The translations under genes and the position numbers were made by a program. The notes beneath the pieces were generated by a model, which saw nothing but the letters and a program-made list of their open reading frames with translations, searched no databases and had not been told where the DNA came from. From NCBI GenBank assembly GCA_013619155.1, contig JABXKT010000024.1, positions 1 through 43,496 on the forward strand: DNA of 43,496 nucleotides, written 5' to 3'. Every line of letters begins with the position of its first letter. The first letter of the stretch is position 1. Of this stretch, positions 36,081 to 42,934 are shown piece after piece. The stretch is from Desulfobacteraceae bacterium. GTDB taxonomy: Bacteria > Desulfobacterota > Desulfobacteria > Desulfobacterales > Desulfolunaceae.

Positions 36081-36420
36081 ATGGATAATCTCTGGGACCT
36101 TGTGGATGAAAAACCCAGGACCAATATACCACCCGCCGGGCAGGCGTCTGATACGAAGGCGCCCGAGGCCATGGACAATCTCTGGGATCTGGTGGACGAA
36201 GAGCCCGGGACGAATATACCACCCGCCGGGCAGGCGTCTGATACGAAGGCGCCCGAAGCCATGGACAATCTCTGGAATCTGGTGGCCCGAAGCCATGGAC
36301 AATCTCTGGAATCTGGTGGACGAAGAGCCCGGGACGAATATACCACCGGCCGGGCAGGCGTCTGACACGAAGACGCCCGAAGCCATGGACAATCTCTGGG
36401 ACAGAGTGGACGAGCCGCCT
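36081..36420 (+). repeat. 90-bp coding repeats (30-residue units)
   Basis: Units start at 36081, 36171, 36261 (interrupted by the 34-bp duplication), resume at 36295, and a last partial unit starts at 36385. Each begins ATGGAYAATCTCTGG, encoding M-D-N-L-W, and the middle contains ACCACCCGCCGGGCAGGCG. Identity between units is very high, which favours slippage or recombination. Confidence 0.9.
36252..36319 (+). repeat. Exact 34-bp tandem duplication causing a frameshift
   Basis: Bases 36252-36285 and 36286-36319 are identical. The unit starts CCCGAAGCCATGG and ends CTGGTGG. Its length of 34 (3 x 11 + 1) shifts the reading frame by one. It lies inside one of the 90-bp units. Confidence 0.95.
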
Positions 36421-36799
36421 GAGACGAAAAAGCCCATGAGTAATACGGGCTTAGACGATCTATGGGACATCCCCCCAGACCCTGACGAGGGCTCGCCGCC
36501 ACCGCGCCCCAAGCCCGTGCCAGAAAGGGCAAGCGCCCCATTAAAGAGAGAGACCGTTCCCACGGACCCTCAACGCTATAAAGATTTTATCTTAAAGGAG
36601 ATCATCGGCATGAAACGGCGAGAAGGGCTCTCTGCCGCCGATGTGGCGGACCGGCTCAATGCCGAGGCCAAGCCCACATTCAGCGGAAAAGGAACGTGGG
36701 GGACTCGCACCATCCAGGGTATCTTTCAGATCATCGAAAAGGCGGGCATGGGCTAGGAGCCCATGGCAGATGGATAGAAGAGGCCTCTTTAGCGTGGGT

Positions 36800-37025
36800 G
36801 CCTTCTATGGTTAAAGGGGGCGTGAAAAGCAAGCCTCCGGCGGCCAGGGAATTTTTTGCCTAAGCGGCTTTGCCGCCCCTGGACCCCACGTTTTGAATGT
36901 GACGGGCCTTTGGCCCTTCACATTCACTAAAAAACGTGTGTCCCTGTCATCGAAAAGTTTTTGCGGCGCTTTTTGATAAAAAAAGCGCCGGAGGCATACG
37001 CTGAATAGTGACAGTTTTTTACCAT
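36800..37025 (+). repeat. Mosaic repeat, copy R3
   Basis: CTATGGTTAAAGGGGGCG, AAGCCTCCGGCGGCCAGG, a GCGGC-TTT-GCCGC hairpin, CCCTGGACCCCACG, a hairpin at 36895-36925 with arms GAATGTGA and TCACATTC around CGGGCC-TTT-GGCCC, then a hairpin GGCGCTTTTT (36965-36974) with AAAAAGCGCC (36980-36989), and the end CGGAGGCATACGCTGA. It fills the space between the HTH-repeat gene and the convergent binding-protein gene. Confidence 0.8.
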
Positions 37026-37124
37026 AAAATTAAAGAGGGGTAGGGGCACCTGTTACCAGGGATGACCACCGATCCATAATCGTTATGGCTGAAAATAAGG
37101 GGGATCAAATTTTTTTTACGGTCC

Positions 37125-38063
37125 CTATTTCGCCCCGGCGTCCCGGGCAAAACGGGTATCCACAAATTTATCCAGGTCGATCTTATCGGTCAAAAGCCCC
37201 ATCTCATCTTTCATATAATCTTGAATCCGGGCCAGATCATCAATCACCGGAAAGAGCTCATCGGTAGATATACGCTCCTTCGGCTCGGTGAGGACCTTGT
37301 AAATCAGATCCCGATCCTGGCCAAGAAAATCGGCACCGATGATAGACCCCGGCTTGGGCTGAGCCTCTAAAGCAATGCCCGAACGAACCAGGCTACGGGT
37401 CAGTTCATGGACGGCATCGGGATTTTTCTCGATCACCTCATCACGCATCACCAGCACGCAACAGGGGTGCTTGGGCCAGAGATCACAGGAGAGACGAAGG
37501 GCCTCGCCATTACCACTATTGATGACCTTCGTCGCAAAGGGCTCGGCCACAATGAAACCGGCAATCTCCCCATCTTCATCCAGTTCGATGGCATCGGGCA
37601 TCTGAAAAGGTGCCACCACCTCTAAAAAGACATCGGCTTTTTTATCCCGTGTGGTACCCAGATTAAGCCCCTTCTCCTTGAGAAGGCGATGAAAAAGCAT
37701 GTTATGGATAGAGAGCTGGTAGGGAACCAGAACCACCTTGCCGACAAAATCTTCGATACGCTCGATGCCAGCCCGCATACTCTTTACCAGAACACTGCCC
37801 GATTTATGGGTAAAGAGGATCAACTTAATGCCCACCCCGGACTTATAGATATCCATGGCGGTGGGTGCCAGGATGAAGGCACCATCCAAGAGCCCAGCCG
37901 CCAGATCATCGGCCACCTCATTCCACCCGTTCTTCAATACGGGCTCTAAGGTGCAATGCTTAAAGGTCTCCATTCCCTTCTTCAACTTGAGATCCGTGAC
38001 ACCAAGAATCAAGTGATCGGTGATCCGTAAATGCCCAATCTTCAGTAGAGGCTTATCCGTCAT
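37125..38063 (-). CDS. Periplasmic-binding-fold protein without signal peptide
   Basis: 312 residues from the ATG at 38063 (the frame opens six codons earlier). The sequence has the two-lobed pattern of the NrtA/SsuA/ThiY-type binding proteins (COG0715): LKIGHLRITDHLILGVTDLKL at the start, GLLDGAFILAPTAMDIY (about 60-77), FVGKVVLVPYQLSIHNML, GFIVAEPFATKVI and ALRLSCDLWPKHPCCVLVMRDEV. There is no hydrophobic leader or lipobox, and no ABC permease or ATPase nearby. It may act in the cytoplasm as a ligand sensor, or may have lost export; both are inference. No clear ribosome site. Confidence 0.75.
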   Translation of the reverse strand: MTDKPLLKIGHLRITDHLILGVTDLKLKKGMETFKHCTLEPVLKNGWNEVADDLAAGLLDGAFILAPTAMDIYKSGVGIKLILFTHKSGSVLVKSMRAGIERIEDFVGKVVLVPYQLSIHNMLFHRLLKEKGLNLGTTRDKKADVFLEVVAPFQMPDAIELDEDGEIAGFIVAEPFATKVINSGNGEALRLSCDLWPKHPCCVLVMRDEVIEKNPDAVHELTRSLVRSGIALEAQPKPGSIIGADFLGQDRDLIYKVLTEPKERISTDELFPVIDDLARIQDYMKDEMGLLTDKIDLDKFVDTRFARDAGAK

Positions 38064-38266
38064 ACATGCACCGCTTAACACACCAGATGGGTTACCAGCT
38101 CTTCGCCGAAGAGATCCGTCATCTTCTTAAAAAAAGAGCCTGAAACACACCTCCAACTGGTATTGAAGGTGTGTCGCCAGTTGCCTTGAAAAAGGGCCCC
38201 GCAGCAGCGAGGCCAATCATTTTTCAAGGATATCTACAAGGTGCCGCAAGGCACATCGAAACATCA

Positions 38267-39517
38267 TCAGTGTTTAAAGCTTCGCTGACCGGTGTAGACC
38301 ATGGTGGCCCCACACTCATTGCACGCCTCAATGGACTGATAATCGTTTAAGGAACCGCCGGAGTGAATGATGGAGGTAACCCCCTCACGAAGCCCCACGT
38401 CCACCCCATCACGGAAGGGGAAGAAGGCATCGCTTACCATGGCGGCACCCTTGATTCCACCGTTTTCAGCGGCCACCCGTGCATCGATCTCCCCTCGCTT
38501 CTCCGCATCGGAAAGATCGGTATAGCCCACCCCATAGGTCTCGAAGGCGTAACGGTCGGCAAGCTTCTTATACGCTTTATCCACAGCAATCTCGGCGACG
38601 CCCACGCGGTCCTGCTCGCCGGTGCCGATACCCACCGTCACCTGATCTTTCACATAGATCACCGAGTTGGAGGTAATTCCCGACTCCACCAACCAGCCAA
38701 AAAGCATGTCCTCGTATTCAGCCTCGGTGGGTTCCCGGTTAATCTTATAAAGCGACCCCTTGGACTCACATTCGGCCAGCGTCAGACCCTTTCGAGTCCG
38801 GGCTTCCGGGACAAAGGAGAGCTGGGCAATGAGCCCGCCATCCATGAGGCTCTTAAAGTCCACCACCCGTTCCCCCACATAGTTCTGCAGGCGATCCATG
38901 TTACCGATGCGAATCACACGAAGGTTCTTCCGAGCCGACAGAATTTCAAGGCTCCCCTCCTCGAAATCGGGTGCCACCACGACCTCAGCATACTGCTGAC
39001 TGATCGCTTCGGCCGTGGCCTTGTCCACGCTTCGGTTCAAGGCAATACACCCTCCGAAGGCGGCGATACGGTCGGCCATGTACGCCTTGGTATAGGCCTC
39101 TTCCAGAGAGGCGGCCCGGGCGGCCCCACAGGGATTATTGTGTTTCACAATCACCGACGTGGGTGTGTCGGTAAAATATCGCAAAATATTTAAGGCGTTA
39201 TCGGCATCGGTTAAGTTGGTCTTGCCCGGATGTTTTCCCGACTGGAGGAGCTCAATATCCGAGGCCAGATAGCGGCCGGGGGCTATGGTCGTGGTCTCCC
39301 CCACCACCAGATTCCCGTTGGCCAGGCGATAAAGGGCCGCCTCCTGACCGGGGTTCTCTCCATATCGAAGCCCCTTCTTCACCTGATCGATGGTCCAGGC
39401 CACCTTCTCATAGAAGAGTGTCTGGCGGTTGGGGCCATCCACAAAAGATATCTCCATGGCCGGAGCAAAATGGTCATCCATAATAGTTCGGTACATCTTC
39501 TTCAGATCGTCTGCCAT
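38267..39517 (-). CDS. purH: AICAR transformylase (PurH C-terminal activity as separate gene)
   Basis: 416 residues covering the formyltransferase part of PurH, which makes FAICAR from AICAR and 10-formyl-tetrahydrofolate. Catalytic segments: VKHNNPCGAA (Lys-His pair), LRYGENPGQEAALYR, IKGAAMVSDAFFPFRD and the end GQRSF-K-H. The start ADDLKKMYRTIMDDH is not part of a cyclohydrolase domain. ATG at 39517 with GGGGGGAGAG upstream. It follows the IMP cyclohydrolase gene by 90 bp on the same strand. A normal PurH fuses both activities in about 520 residues, so here they are split. Confidence 0.93.
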   Translation of the reverse strand: MADDLKKMYRTIMDDHFAPAMEISFVDGPNRQTLFYEKVAWTIDQVKKGLRYGENPGQEAALYRLANGNLVVGETTTIAPGRYLASDIELLQSGKHPGKTNLTDADNALNILRYFTDTPTSVIVKHNNPCGAARAASLEEAYTKAYMADRIAAFGGCIALNRSVDKATAEAISQQYAEVVVAPDFEEGSLEILSARKNLRVIRIGNMDRLQNYVGERVVDFKSLMDGGLIAQLSFVPEARTRKGLTLAECESKGSLYKINREPTEAEYEDMLFGWLVESGITSNSVIYVKDQVTVGIGTGEQDRVGVAEIAVDKAYKKLADRYAFETYGVGYTDLSDAEKRGEIDARVAAENGGIKGAAMVSDAFFPFRDGVDVGLREGVTSIIHSGGSLNDYQSIEACNECGATMVYTGQRSFKH

Positions 39518-39607
39518 GCTCTGTCTCTCCCCCCCCGCAGGAAATAAGGTGGCGATCCTCCTTGAGAGAATACGCCCACCACCCCCCTGTCGGGTACGGC
39601 TCTTAAT

Positions 39608-40288
39608 TTAGGATGCGTTGTAACATCCAGACACATTTTCAGGGGACTGCCCTGCAAGATAATCGGCGATATGGCGATCATAGGCGGCGGTATGCTCAAA
39701 GGCCTTCACGGCCAGATCATAGCGCATGGCCAGATCCGTGGCCCCGTCATGGGCCTTAAGACCGGCGATCAGTGCCTCATAATCCGACGGATTCACCACC
39801 GAGGCCACACGAAGATAGTTCTTGGCCGAGGCCCTTACCATGGTGGGGCCTCCGATATCGATATTGCTTCTCGCCTCCTCCACGATCACACCCTCTTTTT
39901 CAACGGTGGCCGCAAAGGGGTAGAGGTTGACGATGACCATATCGATGGCTACGGCACCTGTTCTCTTTAAGTCATCCTGGTGGGAGTCGTTGTAAGTCTC
40001 CGTCAGAATCCCCAGATAAATTTTAAAATCGAGGGTCTTGACCAGTCCCCCTTGTGTCTCGGGCTGACCGGTATAATCTGAGACCTGAATCAGGTGCTTT
40101 TGAGCGGCATCGCCTAAAATCTTCTCGATAGCCGCAAAGGTCCCACCCGTTGAAAAAATGCGAACCGATGGATTCAGCGCCACCAGAGCAGGGACCAAGG
40201 TATCCAGGCCCGTTTTATCCGACACACTGATAAGTACCTGATTAATTTTCACGCACTCATCGATGCGATCGACAATATTCATCCCCAT
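39608..40288 (-). CDS. IMP cyclohydrolase (PurH N-terminal domain as separate gene)
   Basis: 226 residues matching the MGS-like IMP cyclohydrolase domain, which closes FAICAR to IMP. Motifs: ALISVSDKTGL-type start (VLISVSDKTGL, 18-28), FSTGGTF, VKTLDFKIYLGIL (PurH usually VKTLHPKIHGGLL), VIVNLYPF, and IDIGGPTMVRASAKN. The C-terminus ends soon after FEHTAAYDRHIADYL, where PurH passes into the transformylase part. It starts at ATG with AGGA about eight bases upstream. The changed H-P to D-F in the VKTL segment is noted. Together with the next gene it makes a functional PurH pair. Confidence 0.9.
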   Translation of the reverse strand: MGMNIVDRIDECVKINQVLISVSDKTGLDTLVPALVALNPSVRIFSTGGTFAAIEKILGDAAQKHLIQVSDYTGQPETQGGLVKTLDFKIYLGILTETYNDSHQDDLKRTGAVAIDMVIVNLYPFAATVEKEGVIVEEARSNIDIGGPTMVRASAKNYLRVASVVNPSDYEALIAGLKAHDGATDLAMRYDLAVKAFEHTAAYDRHIADYLAGQSPENVSGCYNAS

Positions 40289-40955
40289 AATTTTATCCTG
40301 TCTTGTGCGCCCCGAACGCTTTAAAGGGCGTCTTTAAATTGTATAATGATTGAAGAATCCAAATACCCGTACCCATCGGACCCCACGCGAGGACAAGAAG
40401 GCGTGGATCCTTATTCTTTCCTGAGAGGAGAGCTCCTCCCTTCATTATTTACGGGCCACGCAGGTGGCTGCAATACTAAAACAGCCCTTAGCAAAGATCA
40501 AGGAGCATTCATTTGCTGTTTGCATTCCATGGAATGCACCAGAAAAAGAGGCCGGGTCCCCCAGGGCAGGCCCCAGGGAACCATTTACATTCATAAGATT
40601 TCATTTTATCATACACAGATAAAAAACACATAAAGTCGAAGATATTCGGCTAAAGAATCATCATCCATTGGTCACTGCTTTCCAGGGTTAAAATAGCCCA
40701 AAAAAAAAGGCCTCCGGGGCAAGGGGTGCGACGCCATGTGCCGGTGGCCCTATATTCACCCAGGCTTCTATTTTATTTCGGGGTGTTTGGCGCCCTTCTC
40801 AAAGGCGCGGCCCTCGACAGGGCCAAGGGAGGCGTACGCTGAGTAGTGATCCCAAGAGTTGCAAGATCGATGATGATTCACAATCGTCCCCCCCCTTTTC
40901 ACTCAATCACGGCAGCGATTAAAAAAGACGTTCACCGTTTCGTCGGGAGTCTGTC
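40289..40955. other. Divergent intergenic region upstream of the IMP cyclohydrolase gene
   Basis: About 665 bp with no supported gene; the plus-strand open frame 40346-40633 has no family features. Several inverted repeats are visible: CCACGC/GCGTGG (about 40390-40413), GAGGAG/CTCCTC (about 40424-40437) and the perfect 16-bp palindrome GCATTCCATGGAATGC (about 40524-40539). They may form a structured leader for the purine genes on the minus strand, or serve as operators. The right part holds repeat copy R6. Confidence 0.45.
40680..40860 (+). repeat. Mosaic repeat, copy R6
   Basis: CAGGGTTAAAATAGCCC, a run of A, GGCCTCCGGGGC, then a diverged middle, a GGCGCC/GGCGC hairpin near 40788-40808, GGCCCT-CGAC-AGGGCC (about 40810-40824), and the end GGAGGCGTACGCTGAGTAGTGATCC. 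The ends match R3, while the internal hairpin with the GGGCC core is absent. Confidence 0.65.
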
Positions 40956-41621
40956 ATGCACATAAGCGAATCAATCCACATCTTTCCCTGGACATCCCCA
41001 GATGCCAATAACTGCACCACCTTTTTCATCGATGGGCCCAAACGTATTCTCGTGGATCCCGGCCTCACCCGTCACTTTCATCGCATCCAAAGAGGGCTTG
41101 AGGATCTTCACGTGGCCTTGAGCGATATCGACTATATCGTCTTAACCCATCTCCACCCCGACCACTTTGAGGCGATCCAGGCATTCCGTTCATGGGCCAC
41201 ACCACTCCTCTTCCATCAACGTGACTGGGAACTGATACGGGAGATGGAACCGTGGCTGAAAGAGAACACCGATCTCCGTATGGACGATTTGGCCCCCCAC
41301 CATTTTCTGGTCCAGGGCCCCTTCCCGGACCCCGAGGTCGATATAGAGATTCTTCATACCCCCGGCCACTCTCCGGGCTCCATCACCCTCTTTATACCCA
41401 AAACGTCGGCCCTCATCACCGGGGATGCCCTCTTTAAAGATGGGGTGGGCCGTACCGACCTTCCCGGTGGCAACGGCGATCACCTAAAGACGAGTATCAA
41501 ACGCCTGGCCAAAATCCCTGCCGGGCTCATTCTCCCCGGCCACGGTGAGATCATCCAGGGCCGTGAAGCGGTCATCGCCAACTTCGAGCGTATCCAGAGC
41601 CACTGGTTCCCCTTTATCTAA
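40956..41621 (+). CDS. MBL-fold metallo-hydrolase
   Basis: 221 residues of the metallo-beta-lactamase fold. Metal ligands: THLHPDH (about 64-70), HTPGHSPGS (about 135-143), the Asp in LITGDALF (about 152), and a final PGHGEII (about 197). The overall form resembles small glyoxalase II-like hydrolases, but the substrate is not readable. No signal peptide. ATG start; ribosome site weak. It opens a plus-strand group that includes a second MBL-fold gene. Confidence 0.85.
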   Translation: MHISESIHIFPWTSPDANNCTTFFIDGPKRILVDPGLTRHFHRIQRGLEDLHVALSDIDYIVLTHLHPDHFEAIQAFRSWATPLLFHQRDWELIREMEPWLKENTDLRMDDLAPHHFLVQGPFPDPEVDIEILHTPGHSPGSITLFIPKTSALITGDALFKDGVGRTDLPGGNGDHLKTSIKRLAKIPAGLILPGHGEIIQGREAVIANFERIQSHWFPFI

Positions 41622-41703
41622 AAAGAGTGCCCCGGCCAAACCCGGGCATAAAAAAAATCACGCCCCACCCCACCTTGACTTTTAATGGAGTCACCTTAGC
41701 TTT

Positions 41704-41709
41704 TATAAT
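41704..41709 (+). promoter_or_regulatory. Possible -10 box
   Basis: A perfect TATAAT lies about 100 bp before the small gene at 41810. The TTGACT upstream is too far (23 bp), so only the -10 element is convincing. Confidence 0.3.
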
Positions 41710-41809
41710 CACTCCCCTCGCCGGGAGAGACGAAGCACCGCCCCATATCGCCCATGGGGCCTTAAAAAAAACCATGGACCTAAAAACAGATCAAAAGAAG
41801 GCACCTTAC

Positions 41810-42205
41810 ATGATGAGCACCCCTTCCCCAGAAAAAAACACCGCATGCACAAACACCGATGTCGCCCGAGCCATTCTTACCCTGGCCACCCCTCTTTTCG
41901 CCGCCTGCAATGACGACGAAGGCATGAAACGCAACCTCGTCTCCCTTGCCATCACCGCCTGGAATATCTCCTTATACGAGGCCACCGAGGAGAAAGAGTA
42001 CAAGAAAAAGGTGGAGGAGCGCCTCTCCGTGGGTCTGGCCGACCACAAAAAAAAGATTTTTACCCAGTTTGTCCTCCAGATCATCGATACCAAACAGAAA
42101 CAATACCCCTCTATGCTCAAAGGAATTACGAACTGGGATTTTTTTATAAAAGAGGGGGCGCCCGTACTCACCGTGGAGGCCCTGCCCATTAAACCCACAC
42201 TATAA
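41810..42205 (+). CDS. Small protein of unknown function
   Basis: 131 residues from ATG 41810 (AAGAAGG upstream; the second ATG directly after, or one at 41774, are alternatives). I do not recognise a family. Visible: a soluble, helical protein with AILTLATPLFAACNDDEGMKRNLVSLAITAWNISLYEAT (given as segments AILTLATPLFAAC and AITAWNISLYE), a Lys/Glu-rich middle, and a C-terminal stretch NWDFFIKEGAPVLTVEA. The mixed helix pattern recalls small SEC-C-linked or UPF proteins but this is not firm. It precedes the gloB-like gene by 24 bp and is likely cotranscribed with it. Confidence 0.7.
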   Translation: MMSTPSPEKNTACTNTDVARAILTLATPLFAACNDDEGMKRNLVSLAITAWNISLYEATEEKEYKKKVEERLSVGLADHKKKIFTQFVLQIIDTKQKQYPSMLKGITNWDFFIKEGAPVLTVEALPIKPTL

Positions 42206-42229
42206 CGCACTTGAACAGCTGGAGCCACC

Positions 42230-42934
42230 ATGCTCACCATCACCCAATTTCGCTACAACGCCGACAATCTGGCCTATGTCGTCAGCGGACCAAAAACAGC
42301 GGTGGCCATCGATCCCGGAGCCACCCACGAGATTCTGGCCTTTCTGGAAAGGGAGGGGCGAACCCTCTCCCACGTGATCAACACCCATACCCACCCGGAC
42401 CATACCCAGGGCAATGAGGCGGTCATCTCGCACACCAGGGCCCGCCTCCTCGATTTTTCGACGCTTCGAGAGGCGAAAGGCGTGGATATCGACGGAGAGA
42501 CCCTCATCGTCCACCCCACGCCGGGGCATATGGACGATTGTCTCACCTTTGAAGCCGACGGCTGCCTCATCACGGGAGATACCCTCTTCAATGGCACCGT
42601 GGGCACCTGCTTCTCCGGGGACATGACGGCATTTTTTCACACCATCACCTTTCTCCTCTCCTTTCCCGAGGAGACAAAAATCTATGCGGGGCACGACTAC
42701 GTCAAAGAGTCCATGGCCTTTGCCCGGACCATCGAACCGGAGAATGAAGCGGCGATCAATCGCTACCTCTGCGCCTACGATCCCGGCCATGTTGTCTCCA
42801 CCCTGGCCGATGAGAGGCGGGCCAATCCCTTTGTACGATTCAACACAGAAAATCTCATAAACGCCATGAAACTCAGGGGCCTTGCCATCGCCACGGAGCT
42901 TCAAAGATGGAACGCAATCATGGAGTTGTACTAA
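42230..42934 (+). CDS. Hydroxyacylglutathione hydrolase-like (glyoxalase II) MBL protein
   Basis: 234 residues. Metal-binding THTHPDHTQGN (51-61), HPTPGHMDDCL, GDTLFNGTVGTC, and the glyoxalase II-type AGHDYVKESMAFA and EPENEAAINRY. DERRANPFVRF near the C-terminus corresponds to the E-x-x-x-N-P-F-x-R segment of GloB. Glyoxalase II splits S-lactoylglutathione; an organism without glutathione might use another thiol ester. It starts at ATG 24 bp after the small gene and overlaps the next gene by one base (TAATG). Confidence 0.85.
   Translation: MLTITQFRYNADNLAYVVSGPKTAVAIDPGATHEILAFLEREGRTLSHVINTHTHPDHTQGNEAVISHTRARLLDFSTLREAKGVDIDGETLIVHPTPGHMDDCLTFEADGCLITGDTLFNGTVGTCFSGDMTAFFHTITFLLSFPEETKIYAGHDYVKESMAFARTIEPENEAAINRYLCAYDPGHVVSTLADERRANPFVRFNTENLINAMKLRGLAIATELQRWNAIMELY

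Larger units (their letters stand above)
35367..36756 (+). pseudogene. MerR-type HTH protein with internal repeats, frameshifted
   Basis: Start ATG 35367 with GGAG five bases upstream (an earlier ATG at 35322 is also in frame). Residues 5-70 are a MerR-like winged HTH: YSVEESAKKLHLGISTLRLW, then SRGDMGLFTYIS and LTREEIHQAL. A coiled region follows, then acidic repeats: PVDEPP, three 16-residue units of the type MDDLSDLVNEAADASP, and 30-residue units of the type MDNLWDLVDEEPGT. An exact 34-bp tandem duplication at 36252-36319 shifts the frame, so the present frame stops at 36365. The other frame continues to 36756 with a C-terminal domain (ILKEIIGMKRREGLS, GKGTWGTRTIQGIFQII). Removing one 34-bp copy restores a single 451-residue frame exactly. 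Confidence 0.8.

Noticed and set aside
40346..40633. 95-codon plus-strand open frame upstream of the purine genes
   Set aside because: Composition and lack of ribosome site suggest chance; it covers inverted repeats that look regulatory.
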